Below are positions 17,314 to 26,135 of a DNA stretch of 64,000 nucleotides, piece after piece. Under the pieces are notes generated by a model, which was not told the origin of the DNA, did not search any database, and saw nothing but the letters and a program-made list of their open reading frames with translations. The stretch's first letter is position 1. The number at the start of each line of letters is the position of its first letter. The stretch covers positions 2,108,001 to 2,172,000 of the forward strand of contig CP005974.1 in the NCBI GenBank assembly GCA_000940995.1. Direction: 5' to 3'. The stretch is from Photobacterium gaetbulicola Gung47 (GTDB taxonomy: Bacteria; Pseudomonadota; Gammaproteobacteria; Enterobacterales; Vibrionaceae). The position numbers and the translations under genes are program-made.

Positions 17314-17464
17314 TATTGCTAGCTTTAACTATAATTCAATGAATCTTACCTAAGAACTGATAAATCAGGGTTTTAGGTAATGACTACGAATTGTGCGCTC
17401 ATGTCAAAAAAAATAAAAGTTTTTAACTATGTCTCACAAAAAGCACATATAATGAAGGTGTTAG

Positions 17465-18469
17465 ATGTTGAGAGAAATGAAAATGGCTAGTGCAAATCAA
17501 ATCAAAATGCTGGTAAAGCATTTCATGAAAAAGGATGATGCAAGGTTTTTATCTGTCGTTCTTCAGATTGCTGCACACGAAGCAAAAATTGGACATACGA
17601 AATTTGCTGATGAATTGAGGTTCTTAGTTGAGAAAGCTAAACACTCAATGAATAGCGAGAGTGGAACGCCAAAGGTTCTTTCGGCAAGTTCAGCTCAAAT
17701 GACTCAACCATCATCAGATTTGTTTTCTGTTACTCATCCTACGATTAACTTTAACAATATAGTTTTATCTGATGATATAAAGTTGAAGTTAAATCGATTT
17801 TTGGATGAGAATAGAAATTCAAAAAAAATAAGACAATTTGGTTTGGTTCCGAAAAGACATTTAATGTTATATGGTCCACCTGGAACCGGTAAAACGATGT
17901 CAGCAAGTGTTATTGCTTGTGAGCTTCATTTACCTCTTTTTATAGTAAGAATGGATTCTCTCATGACAAAATTTATGGGGGAGACTTCCGCTAAATTAAG
18001 AAGTATTTTTGAATATATATCACAACATCGTGGTGTATATCTTTTTGATGAGTTTGATACGATTGGTTCAAAAAGAAGTATATCCAATGATGTTGGTGAA
18101 GTGAGACGAGTTCTTAATACTTTCCTTCAACTATTAGATGAACATCATTCAGATAGCTTAATAATTGCTGCTACTAACCATAAAGAAATATTAGATAGTG
18201 CATTGTATAGAAGATTTGATGATGTGATAGAGTATAAAAATCCAAGTGATAATGATGTTTATGAGTTAATAGACTCAAAGTTTTTATCATTTGATTTAAG
18301 AATCACGGACAAAGAAAATCTTGTAAATGTTGCAAAAGGTCTCAGTTATGCTGAGATAAGTAAAAGTTGTGATGATGCAATGAAAATTGCAATTATAAAT
18401 GATAATAATAATATTGAACAAGAGCTTTTAGAATCAATTTTCAATGAGAGAAAATCGTATCATAAATAA
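17465..18469 (+). CDS. AAA+ ATPase partner of a subtilisin-like protease
   Basis: A 334-residue AAA+ ATPase. After a helical N-terminal region (about 100 residues) comes the ATPase core: Walker A GPPGTGKT (residues 137-144), Walker B YLFDEFD (Asp195, Glu196), sensor 1 AATN, and a YRRFDD arginine-finger region. It is closest in style to FtsH/spastin-like classic AAA modules but lacks a protease or membrane segment. The subtilase gene starts eight bases after its stop, so the two form one operon; the ATPase probably remodels or delivers substrates to, or restrains, the protease. Very AT-rich and unlike the host genes around it: horizontally acquired. Function is inferred, not known. Confidence 0.85.
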   Translation: MLREMKMASANQIKMLVKHFMKKDDARFLSVVLQIAAHEAKIGHTKFADELRFLVEKAKHSMNSESGTPKVLSASSAQMTQPSSDLFSVTHPTINFNNIVLSDDIKLKLNRFLDENRNSKKIRQFGLVPKRHLMLYGPPGTGKTMSASVIACELHLPLFIVRMDSLMTKFMGETSAKLRSIFEYISQHRGVYLFDEFDTIGSKRSISNDVGEVRRVLNTFLQLLDEHHSDSLIIAATNHKEILDSALYRRFDDVIEYKNPSDNDVYELIDSKFLSFDLRITDKENLVNVAKGLSYAEISKSCDDAMKIAIINDNNNIEQELLESIFNERKSYHK

Positions 18470-18477
18470 GGTTGGCA

Positions 18478-20922
18478 ATGAAAAAACACTTAAAAATTAA
18501 ACCTAAGAATAACATATATAAGTTTACCCCTGTTAATTCTCCAATTGATAAAAAGCCTTTTTTTATTGATCAGAATGCACATTATAATGTTGTTAAAGAT
18601 TCATTTGAAAAGGCTTTTTCTAATTCAACATTGAAACTTGCTAATGTTCAACATGAACTTGGTGTCAGTTCTGCCCCAGAAAAAACAGTATTGACTTTTG
18701 TTAAGAATTCTTTTAATCCTGATCCGTTGAAGATTGATAGCTTGGACTCACATGGAATGGAGTTGCTATCGGTTAATAAGGTAAATGATTCTGTTATAGC
18801 AAATGTTGCAATACCAACCTCAAAAATTTATAAGTTAAATAATTTGATTTTTCAATATGGTAATGAAAAAACAAAAGCAGGCAATCCAAAGCAGAAGTCT
18901 TTAATAGAGTCTATTTCATCTATTAACCAATCAAAGCTTAAGGACTTATGGTTTAGTTCTGATGAATTTCCTACTGACAAGAGTAAAATTTATAATTTTG
19001 AGTTGTGGATAAATACTAGTGAAAGTAATGAAGACTTTATTAAAAGTACAATAAGTCAAGTTTCAAATAATTGTGATATTACAGTTTTAAACCGAACTTT
19101 AAAATTTAAAGACCGTCTGGTTAAGATTGTATCTTCATCATTAGAAAGTCTTGAACGTTTTCAAGTGCTCACTGGCTTAATCGCTGAGATTAGACCTGTT
19201 GGGATAATATCAACTGATTTTACGGAAATGGATGCGTGTGAACAGCATGAGTGGGTTAATTCAATTAATTATAACCACTCGCCGTCAAGAGTCCCTATTT
19301 GTATACTAGATACAGGTGTCAATACGGAGCACCCGCTTCTAGTTCCAGCTTGTGACCCACATGCACAGATAACATATAACCCAAGTTGGTCTATCAATGA
19401 TCTTAAAGGTCATGGGACAAGAATGGCTGGGTTAGCAATGCTAGGTGATTTGAAGTATACGTTAACTAATTCACAAGTCGATATAACGTCATCAATAGAA
19501 TCGGCAAAAATTCTACCAGATTCTGGTTACAACAAACCTGAACTATATGGAGTTTTAACTGAGTCTCTTGTTTATGATATTGATGCAATAAGGCCATCAA
19601 AAAACAGAATTTATACTTTGGCAGTAACATCTGAATATACTTTGCAAGGCGCTCCTTCAAGCTGGTCTGCTACAATCGATATGTTAGCTGCAGAAACCCC
19701 AGATGACGATACAAGGCGTCTCTTTATTATATCTGCTGGTAATATTGAACCCAATTTGGCATCTAATTTCCCTTATTCTTGTGAAGTGTCTTCAATTCAA
19801 GATCCAGCAAATGCATACAATGCTTTAACGGTTGGGTATTGGGCAAGTGAAGATAATATTCAGACACCTGGTTATACGTTATTATCAGATCTAACCGATA
19901 TTGGACCGACAACTACCTCAAGTTTAACTTGGAAATCTGAATCACCTCTAAAGCCAGACATCGTGTTTGAAGGTGGTAATTATGGTTATGATAATAGCTG
20001 TAATTTTGCTGCAGATTTAGAAGAACTCGGCCTTATTTCAACGCACCATGATTTCATTCATGGTAATTACTTGTCCCCATTTAGAGAAACTAGTGCTGCA
20101 ACAGCATTAGCTTCAAATTTTGCATCAAAAGTTTGGTGTCAATATCCTGATTATTGGCCTGAAACCATAAGGGCATTAATGGTCCATAGTGCTGAGTGGC
20201 CGCAGAAGTTGCTTGAAAGGTACTCCCCTTATACAACAAAAAAACGAGTTGAGAATTTATTAAGGATCGCTGGTTATGGCTATCCTAATTTAAGAAAAGC
20301 AATTTCTAGCGGTGATAAGTCAGTTAATATGGTTATTGAGGACAATATTCAACCTTATACACCAGATGGTAAATTGAATACAATGATTTTGTATACATTA
20401 CCGTGGCCTGAAAATGAACTTCAAAAGTTAGCAGAAGAGGAGGTTAATTTAAGAGTAACCTTATCTTATTTTGTTGAACCAAATCCTGGTGAGCGTGGCT
20501 GGAAAAACAAATATAACTATAGTTCATTTGGTTTGCGATTTGATTTAAATAGTTCATCAGAAAATAGTGATGAATTTGTTTATCGAATTAATAAAAAATT
20601 CAGAGATGATAATCCTGAAATTGATAAAGGTGAAAGTGATTCATCACAGTGGTTACTCGGTCAAAAGTTGAGAAGCAGAGGCTCAATCCACAGTGATGTA
20701 TGGACTGGTACAGCGCAAGAACTTGCAGAGAAAAAGTATATTGCGGTCTATCCAGTTGGTGGCTGGTGGAAAGAGCTTAAGAAAGAGAATAGGCAATCCA
20801 GCTTAGGTAAATTTAGCTTGATTGTTTCAATTGAAACAAAAGAGAACAATTTACAAGTGCATACCGAGATTGAAAATGTAATTCATATTGAGAACTTGGT
20901 TGCGACTACTGTTAGTATTTAA
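18478..20922 (+). CDS. Subtilisin-like (S8) serine protease of the ATPase-protease module
   Basis: An 814-residue protein with a subtilase domain in the middle. The catalytic triad is complete: ILDTGVN (Asp278), GHGTRMAG (His312) and ETSAATALAS (Ser539, in place of the usual GTSxA). No signal peptide is present, so it should act in the cytoplasm, unusual for secreted subtilases. The N-terminal 270 and C-terminal 250 residues match nothing I recognise and may bind the ATPase or the trigger. ATG 18478 with AAGG upstream is preferred to TTG 18472. AT-rich like its partner. Paired AAA ATPase/subtilase genes recur on mobile elements; a defence or toxin role is inference. Confidence 0.85.
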   Translation: MKKHLKIKPKNNIYKFTPVNSPIDKKPFFIDQNAHYNVVKDSFEKAFSNSTLKLANVQHELGVSSAPEKTVLTFVKNSFNPDPLKIDSLDSHGMELLSVNKVNDSVIANVAIPTSKIYKLNNLIFQYGNEKTKAGNPKQKSLIESISSINQSKLKDLWFSSDEFPTDKSKIYNFELWINTSESNEDFIKSTISQVSNNCDITVLNRTLKFKDRLVKIVSSSLESLERFQVLTGLIAEIRPVGIISTDFTEMDACEQHEWVNSINYNHSPSRVPICILDTGVNTEHPLLVPACDPHAQITYNPSWSINDLKGHGTRMAGLAMLGDLKYTLTNSQVDITSSIESAKILPDSGYNKPELYGVLTESLVYDIDAIRPSKNRIYTLAVTSEYTLQGAPSSWSATIDMLAAETPDDDTRRLFIISAGNIEPNLASNFPYSCEVSSIQDPANAYNALTVGYWASEDNIQTPGYTLLSDLTDIGPTTTSSLTWKSESPLKPDIVFEGGNYGYDNSCNFAADLEELGLISTHHDFIHGNYLSPFRETSAATALASNFASKVWCQYPDYWPETIRALMVHSAEWPQKLLERYSPYTTKKRVENLLRIAGYGYPNLRKAISSGDKSVNMVIEDNIQPYTPDGKLNTMILYTLPWPENELQKLAEEEVNLRVTLSYFVEPNPGERGWKNKYNYSSFGLRFDLNSSSENSDEFVYRINKKFRDDNPEIDKGESDSSQWLLGQKLRSRGSIHSDVWTGTAQELAEKKYIAVYPVGGWWKELKKENRQSSLGKFSLIVSIETKENNLQVHTEIENVIHIENLVATTVSI

Positions 20923-20960
20923 TAAATATTAGTTATACACATCATTGATGTTATCATGAG

Positions 20961-20988
20961 CATGCGGTCAATAGCATTTGACCGCATG
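20961..20988. terminator. Bidirectional terminator-like hairpin
   Basis: A perfect 11-bp stem CATGCGGTCAA/TTGACCGCATG with a 6-base loop sits between the convergent subtilase and AlpA-like genes. There is no long T-run. Confidence 0.55.
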
Positions 20989-20993
20989 TGATT

Positions 20994-21323
20994 TCACCGC
21001 CCACATCCTCCAATATTCTCCTTCCACTCTTCAACTGCCGACCTTAACCAACGCAATGGCATTAGTGTAACCGGATCTGGAAAGCCGCGGTTTTGGCGCC
21101 ACTTGTAGATGGTGGCTTTGCTGCTGATGTGGAACATGGCCAACACTTCCTTGTGGCTGATCAGTTGTGGTGATGACTGCTCATCTAAGGTTGATACTGT
21201 TTTTGATTGTTTGGGTGATTGCTCATCGTTTTTATCAGATTTTAACGGTGACGGTGTCACGTTGTTGTCTGATTTAACACGATAAGAGACATCAACAGTG
21301 GGGTAGTCAGTGTAATTGTACAT
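20994..21323 (-). CDS. AlpA-family excisionase/regulator
   Basis: A 109-residue protein with a C-terminal AlpA/MerR-like helix-turn-helix (LISHKEVLAMFHISSKATIY, then KWRQNRGFPDPV and an RWLRSAVEEW helix). AlpA proteins activate or act as excision factors for P4-like integrases, which fits an island of this kind. The N-terminal 60 residues are a polar, probably unstructured extension. ATG 21323 with AGGAG just upstream is preferred over the longer frame starting at 21362. It overlaps the end of the zinc-ribbon gene and so belongs to a compact phage-style operon. Confidence 0.8.
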   Translation of the reverse strand: MYNYTDYPTVDVSYRVKSDNNVTPSPLKSDKNDEQSPKQSKTVSTLDEQSSPQLISHKEVLAMFHISSKATIYKWRQNRGFPDPVTLMPLRWLRSAVEEWKENIGGCGR

Positions 21324-21519
21324 TTTTAGGCTCCTTATCTGCTTCGAACCAAGTGATACCACCGTCGGTTTCTAGTTCGCCGGTTGCGCCGCAGTCTAAA
21401 CAGGTTAATTTGTCACCATCGTAGATCCATTCATCGTTACCTTGTTCGGTAGTAACTTCGATTTTGTTGCTATCGCACTTGGCGCAGTTAAGCCAAGAAA
21501 GTCGCATCGTTTTACTCAT
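21307..21519 (-). CDS. Small zinc-ribbon protein
   Basis: A 70-residue protein with two cysteine pairs, CAKC and CLDC, about 26 residues apart, forming a zinc ribbon; the rest is acidic. It ends EADKEPKNVQLH. Such small ribbons are common in phage-satellite and island operons. The ATG at 21519 overlaps the stop of the upstream 30-residue ORF (TGATG), and its 3' end overlaps the AlpA gene by 17 bases, so translation is coupled. Function unknown. Confidence 0.65.
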   Translation of the reverse strand: MSKTMRLSWLNCAKCDSNKIEVTTEQGNDEWIYDGDKLTCLDCGATGELETDGGITWFEADKEPKNVQLH

Positions 21520-21611
21520 CACTTATTACTCTTGCTGGTGGCCAGTAGGTAACCGATGTAAAACACAACACATCCGGTGGAGTATATGAGTGGGGCTAAA
21601 TATTCCATCAT
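21519..21611 (-). CDS. 30-residue single-span membrane peptide
   Basis: A very short ORF: MMEYLAPLIYSTGCVVFYIG is followed by YLLATSKSNK. A good ribosome binding site (GGAGG, six bases before the ATG) and stop/start overlaps with genes on both sides support real translation. The peptide is one hydrophobic helix with a basic C-terminal tail, so it should insert in the membrane. Its role is unknown; it could be a small regulatory or toxin-like peptide of the island. Confidence 0.5.
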   Translation of the reverse strand: MMEYLAPLIYSTGCVVFYIGYLLATSKSNK

Positions 21612-21805
21612 GAAACCTCCGGTGATTTTGGTAGTGGTAGCGGATCGAAAATCCTGACTCGGTTTGTGGTGTGCCAACAACGGGCATCACCTTTGAACAG
21701 TCCACCTTGTTTTAAGTTGGCGCAGCCTTCGGGTAATGACTCTCCGCAATATTTGCAGGTTAGAGATTTTGGTTTGTCGGCATTAGAGTTTGTTGAAGTA
21801 ACCCA
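21608..21805 (-). pseudogene. Truncated zinc-ribbon ORF
   Basis: An open frame of 65 codons containing CKYCGESLPEGCANL and GDARCWHT, a four-cysteine (C-x2-C...C...C) zinc-binding pattern seen in small phage proteins. Its stop overlaps the ATG of the 30-residue ORF, as expected for an operon. No ATG, GTG or TTG exists between the upstream in-frame stop (21806-21808) and the cysteine motif, so the 5' end appears lost, probably when the adjacent degenerate segment was joined. Confidence 0.5.
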
Positions 21806-21857
21806 CTAAACCCATTGTGTGAATAGTGCCGGTAAAACTTTTGCTGAATCGTATATC

Positions 21858-22402
21858 ATGTCTTCGTTGATGGATCAGTTATGGTTTCTTCATAAAGTTA
21901 ATCATTACCCAGACTTGATGAGCAGTTGGCGATAGTGGGCATTACTTGGAAGGAGTCACCCATCGGTTTTCACGTGCTGTTTGTAGAGCTGCTGTCAGAC
22001 AGGGATTCAGCCAGAGAGCTATACTAGCAAACCTGGCTAGAAGCTGCCAAAGCGATGCAAACATGGCGTGGCGTTTACCCCAAACAAGAACCGAGATAGC
22101 TGAAGCGACTCAACAAATCGGTCAGCTATGCCCTGAGTTCAATGGCGCGGGTAGGGTAAGCAACAAGCATCGCGTCACCCGCAAGTGCCCATGCTGTTAA
22201 AGAAGGTCGTATTGAGTGGACGACAGAATTCCGCTTCGCGGTGTTTTGCCAAAGCTTGCCGATCACCTATACACGCTTCAAGCGGTACTCAACGGTGTTG
22301 AATAAGTTGGTGGCGTGGTTGGCAGGTCAGAGAACCGCAGCGGTGTTGGCTGTGCAGAATATGGTGGAGCGAGAGAAGGAAGAGGAGAGGGAAGTGGCAT
22401 AG
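21858..22402 (+). pseudogene. Degenerate coding remnants
   Basis: Fragments of apparent coding sequence in several frames, none full length. They include MSSLMDQLWFLHKVNHYPDL (21858-21935), a frame with WLEAAKAMQTWRGVYPKQEP ended by stops, IAEATQQIGQLCPEFNGAGR, and a last frame ending at 22402 with FCQSLPITYTRFKRYSTVLN and an acidic tail. The last fragment runs straight into a terminator, as a real gene end would. I cannot name the family. Probably one or two island genes decayed by frameshifts and deletions. Confidence 0.4.
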
Positions 22403-22412
22403 GAGAAAGAAT

Positions 22413-22438
22413 AAAAGCCGACAGGAGTCGGCTTTTAC
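22413..22438 (+). terminator. Terminator hairpin that is the 5' exon of the group II intron
   Basis: A perfect 10-bp stem AAAAGCCGAC/GTCGGCTTTT with a 4-base loop. The intron boundary lies only nine bases downstream. Insertion beside terminator hairpins is the known target preference of class C group II introns. Confidence 0.85.
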
Positions 22439-22445
22439 TTGTATG

Positions 22446-24334
22446 GTGCGCCGAGCATGGCGTTGTTCTAGGAGGTGAAAGTCCTCTACGGGCTCAGTCG
22501 AGCGAGAACCGTTAGCCTATGCAAGGGTGTCCACCGTGAGGTGGGATCTGAAGGAAGCAAACGGCAAAACTTGGTTGTGACGAACAGAAATCTGATAGTA
22601 GGCCAGTACAACTTGGGTAACCTAGCCATATATAGAATAGCCCAATGCCTCGACGGGAAGTGTGTACGGGTAAATCAGGCACAACCAAGTGAAAGAACAA
22701 CGTCTTACCTCGGGAGATCTTATTAGCTGTCTCGGACGAGACTAGTGCAGCAGTGATGCTGCGTGACGGTTAATAAGAAGTCAGCAGAAGGCATAGTACC
22801 TTGGGGAAGTACAACCCAAGGGAAGGCCGGAACTGAATATATCAAGAAGCAGTCACTAGACACTCAATCATGTGGAGTCATAGCAAGATGAACAATATCT
22901 CTACGTACCAATGGGCAACACCGCAAGTGACGCTCATGGCTACGAAGAATGACAAGCATGTTTGGCGTAGACAGGAGGACGAGTCTTGGTGACCTCAACT
23001 CAGTTGATGGAGCAGATCTGTTCATCAACGAATCTGAACCAAGCCCTGAGAAGAGTAAAGAAGAACAAGGGATGTGCTGGGGTTGATAAACTCGACATAG
23101 CAGCCACTATCTCGGTGCTTCGGCAGTCTTCCAATGGGCAAGCGCTCCGCCAGAGCCTTCTGGACGGTAGCTATCAACCCCAACCCGTCTTGGGTGTAGA
23201 AATCCCTAAACCTAGTGGGGGAGTGAGGCAGCTAGGTATCCCAACGGTACTTGATAGGATTGTCCAACAGGCCATCACATCAGTCCTGACAGATATCTAC
23301 GAACCTAAGTTCTCCAACAGCAGTTACGGGTTCAGGCCCAACCGTAGTGCCCACCATGCTCTGGCGGCAGCAAGCCACTACATCAGGGAGGGGCGGGGTT
23401 ATGTAGTCGATGTTGACCTAGCGAAATACTTCGATACCGTGAACCACGATAGGCTGATGCACAGGCTATCGAAAGATATCACAGATAAACGGGTACTGAA
23501 GCTGATCAGGTCATACCTACAGGCAGGCATAATGCGAAACGGGTTAGTCGAGCAGAGGCAACGAGGGACACCACAGGGTGGCCCATTATCTCCGCTGCTA
23601 TCAAATATCGTATTAGATGAGTTGGATAAAGAGCTTGAACGAAGAGGGCATAAGTTCTGCCGATATGCAGACGACTGCCAAATCTACGTACACAGTGAGG
23701 AAGCCGCAAATCGAGTAAAAGCCTCGATAACGGAGTTCTTGGAGCAGAAACTGAAACTCACGGTCAACCGGGAGAAGAGTGCGGCAACAAGAGTGACAGA
23801 GCGGACTTACTTAGGCCATCGCTTCCAACGAGATGGAAGTATCCATATCTCGAAGACAGCACAAACTCACATGAAGAAGCGAGTGCGTCAAATAACGAAG
23901 CGGAATCGAGGACGAGAGTTGAAGACAGTAATAGTCGAACTAACTCAATATCTAAGAGGTTGGCAACACTACTTCAAGCTCGCCATGCGGAAAAGCGCGA
24001 TGCAGCGCTTGGATGAATGGATAAGACGGCGCTTAAGGTGCTACCGACTCAAGCAGCGAAAACGCAGACACAGCATAGCGACATGGTTACGCCAAGAAGG
24101 CGTAAACGAGCGCAATGCTTGGAAGCTAGCGATGTCAGAGAAAGGATGGTGGCATCTGGCTTTATCGCCGCAGCTCAATCAGGCCATGCCAACGAAACGG
24201 TTCAAGGAGATGGGCATGTACTCATTGAGAGATGGGTATGAGTCACTGAAAATATATTCGGAACCGCCGTATGCGACCCACGCTTGTACGGTGGTGTGAG
24301 AGGACGGAGGCCGTGAGGCCTCCTCCTACTCGAT
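22446..24334 (+). mobile_element. Group II intron with reverse transcriptase
   Basis: Retroelement and ribozyme of about 1.9 kb. The 5' end begins GTGCG, the group II boundary consensus. A 540-base structured, non-coding RNA leads to the intron-encoded protein. After the ORF stop come a domain V-like hairpin (from GAACCGCCGTA to TACGGTGGTG, about 24261-24296, overlapping the end of the ORF) and a domain VI hairpin (GGAGGCC/GGCCTCC) with a TCCTACTCGAT end carrying the branch-point A. The right end is placed at 24334 by analogy and may be off by a few bases. It sits between decayed island genes and the 3' end of the DUF262 gene without breaking it. Confidence 0.85.
22989..24299 (+). CDS. ltrA: Group II intron reverse transcriptase/maturase
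   Basis: Intron-encoded protein of 436 residues that splices and mobilises the intron RNA. Reverse transcriptase blocks are in order: YGFRPNRSAHHAL, VVDVDLAKYFDTVNHD, QRGTPQGGPLSPLLSNIVLD and the catalytic CRYADDCQIY (Asp pair near residues 228-229). The thumb/maturase (X) domain follows, ending WWHLALSPQLNQAMPTKRFK. No HNH endonuclease domain is present, so retrotargeting would use replication forks or single-stranded DNA. Start GTG 22989 or TTG 22986, with AGGAGG just upstream. All catalytic residues are intact, so the intron may be active. Confidence 0.93.
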   Translation: MTSTQLMEQICSSTNLNQALRRVKKNKGCAGVDKLDIAATISVLRQSSNGQALRQSLLDGSYQPQPVLGVEIPKPSGGVRQLGIPTVLDRIVQQAITSVLTDIYEPKFSNSSYGFRPNRSAHHALAAASHYIREGRGYVVDVDLAKYFDTVNHDRLMHRLSKDITDKRVLKLIRSYLQAGIMRNGLVEQRQRGTPQGGPLSPLLSNIVLDELDKELERRGHKFCRYADDCQIYVHSEEAANRVKASITEFLEQKLKLTVNREKSAATRVTERTYLGHRFQRDGSIHISKTAQTHMKKRVRQITKRNRGRELKTVIVELTQYLRGWQHYFKLAMRKSAMQRLDEWIRRRLRCYRLKQRKRRHSIATWLRQEGVNERNAWKLAMSEKGWWHLALSPQLNQAMPTKRFKEMGMYSLRDGYESLKIYSEPPYATHACTVV

Positions 24335-24342
24335 TTGTAGTT

Positions 24343-26079
24343 TTAGAGTAACTTTTTAAACTCTGCTGTAATGAGTTTTTCTCGTTCTACTATGAACTGT
24401 CGAAAGTTTTCAAGAGATAGATCTACATCAGGGATATAGTGTCTTTGCATGTATACTTTTCTATCTTCTTCATTCGGATATGTTTCTAGTAACCAAGACT
24501 TGAAGTCTTTACCTGATTTTTCTTGATTAGGTATACCTTCCAGTAATTGTAAGTTAGCTAAGTAATTATAATTATCAAGATAAAATTCAATATCTTCATC
24601 TTTAATTCCATGTTTCCTTAACCTTTTTGCTGTGAAGAGTTTTTTAGGGAAAATATGATCTTGATGAAATTTATTTTTGAAATCAAGTGATGGATATATA
24701 AATGCAAGAACAGAATATGTATAAGACTGCCCGTATTGGTAATATAATAAATTGTCTATTTCGTCATCATCGAAAGATATCGACTTTGTACTTCCTTTTA
24801 ATTTGTTGATTATTTCATCAAAGGGGAACTGACCTTCTGACTTATTTATAACCTCGCGAATAGGTCTTAATATATTATCCGGTTGTCCACTAAATGTTCT
24901 TTTCAGTAGAACCATTACAAGCCACTTAAATATTAAGTCTCTGTCATGTTTATATTTATTTGATTCAGGGAAATTATCCGGCGAGTCAATCAGGTACAAG
25001 TATGCTGCAATCGGAATTATAGCGTTGTTTGATGTTAATGTATCTCTGTGATAGCCATAGTTTGAAAGTAAAATAAAAGCTGCTCTTATAGATTTAGTTA
25101 TTCCTTCCCATTTATCTTCAATGATCTGCATATTTTCTTGATTAAAGTTATCAACTTTGAATGCAATATCTTTAAAGCCAGAGAGTACTAGACAGCTCTT
25201 CAATACAAAGTCTTTATTAATGTTATATCCATCACCAATAGTGTTTATTTCATCTACAAAAGATGTGATCTCTTCTCTTGCATCTTTTTCTTTCCACTGT
25301 GCGGTAGCAATAGATAGTAATAAATCTGAGTAATTTAATTGAGTTCCACCGCTATTTATTCTTATAAAAATATTTAGGACTTTATCAAGACTTTCATCCT
25401 TTTCAAGGAAGAAATTTATCGATTTATTCTTGTGAATGATTTCCCATAGTTTGTATAAAGTGTCATTGGCAAATTCAGATTTACACTCTTTTAATGTTAG
25501 TAGTTGTTTTTTTATCAAATATTTGTTTATTTCAACTGGTTTTTCAAGGTCTAATATTTTTCCAACGGGAAACCAGAAGTTGTCCTCATTAGCATGCTGA
25601 CTTTCACTTTCGGTTAAGAATCTGAAATCATAGACTAAATCGTTATCTTTAGATGGAGAAATTAAGTTCAAGTATAACTTGCGTTTTGGAAAAGCGGAAT
25701 TGTTATCCCATCGTTTTCTTGGAAGCTTATACGAGTATGTACCTTTAAGACCAATATATAAAGATGTAAGGCGCTGTTGTCCATCTAGAATAGCAGTAAT
25801 ACCACTCTCCCCATTTATACTGGCTTTAGGGTTATGTGTGTTATCTCTTTCGTGGTATTCACGAACGAATTCATAAAACTGATAATTACTTATATTCTCT
25901 CTTTCAACTTCCCAAAATAAAAATGAGCTAATAGGATAGTCTCTCATCAATGAGTCAAAAAGACGTTCAATTTGATATGTACTCCAAACAAACTCTCTTT
26001 GAATTGCAGGAAGAAGATAATTTTTTTTATGAACATTATCTATTGCTTCTTTGATAGTTATGGGTTCAACAAATGCCAT
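24343..26079 (-). CDS. DUF262-HNH (GmrSD-like) nuclease
   Basis: A 578-residue single-chain protein of the GmrS/DUF262 type, the family of type IV modification-dependent restriction and DNA phosphorothioate/BREX-linked nucleases. The N-terminal ParB-like domain has LPAIQREFVWS and the NTPase signature ILDGQQRLTSLYIG. The C-terminal DUF1524-like HNH nuclease has FHQDHIFPKKLF and NLQLLEGIPNQEKSGKDF. The start is ATG 26079 with GGAG upstream. Strongly AT-rich. The metalloprotease gene is just upstream in the same direction (56-bp gap), suggesting one unit. Cleavage of modified phage DNA is the inferred role. Confidence 0.85.
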   Translation of the reverse strand: MAFVEPITIKEAIDNVHKKNYLLPAIQREFVWSTYQIERLFDSLMRDYPISSFLFWEVERENISNYQFYEFVREYHERDNTHNPKASINGESGITAILDGQQRLTSLYIGLKGTYSYKLPRKRWDNNSAFPKRKLYLNLISPSKDNDLVYDFRFLTESESQHANEDNFWFPVGKILDLEKPVEINKYLIKKQLLTLKECKSEFANDTLYKLWEIIHKNKSINFFLEKDESLDKVLNIFIRINSGGTQLNYSDLLLSIATAQWKEKDAREEITSFVDEINTIGDGYNINKDFVLKSCLVLSGFKDIAFKVDNFNQENMQIIEDKWEGITKSIRAAFILLSNYGYHRDTLTSNNAIIPIAAYLYLIDSPDNFPESNKYKHDRDLIFKWLVMVLLKRTFSGQPDNILRPIREVINKSEGQFPFDEIINKLKGSTKSISFDDDEIDNLLYYQYGQSYTYSVLAFIYPSLDFKNKFHQDHIFPKKLFTAKRLRKHGIKDEDIEFYLDNYNYLANLQLLEGIPNQEKSGKDFKSWLLETYPNEEDRKVYMQRHYIPDVDLSLENFRQFIVEREKLITAEFKKLL

Positions 26080-26135
26080 TATATACTCCATTTTTTGGCT
26101 TTATTTATATGTTTAAATCAATTTTTTACTTGTTA

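Noticed and set aside
22475..22726. 83-codon frame at the start of the group II intron
   Set aside because: Falls in the structured ribozyme RNA upstream of the reverse transcriptase.
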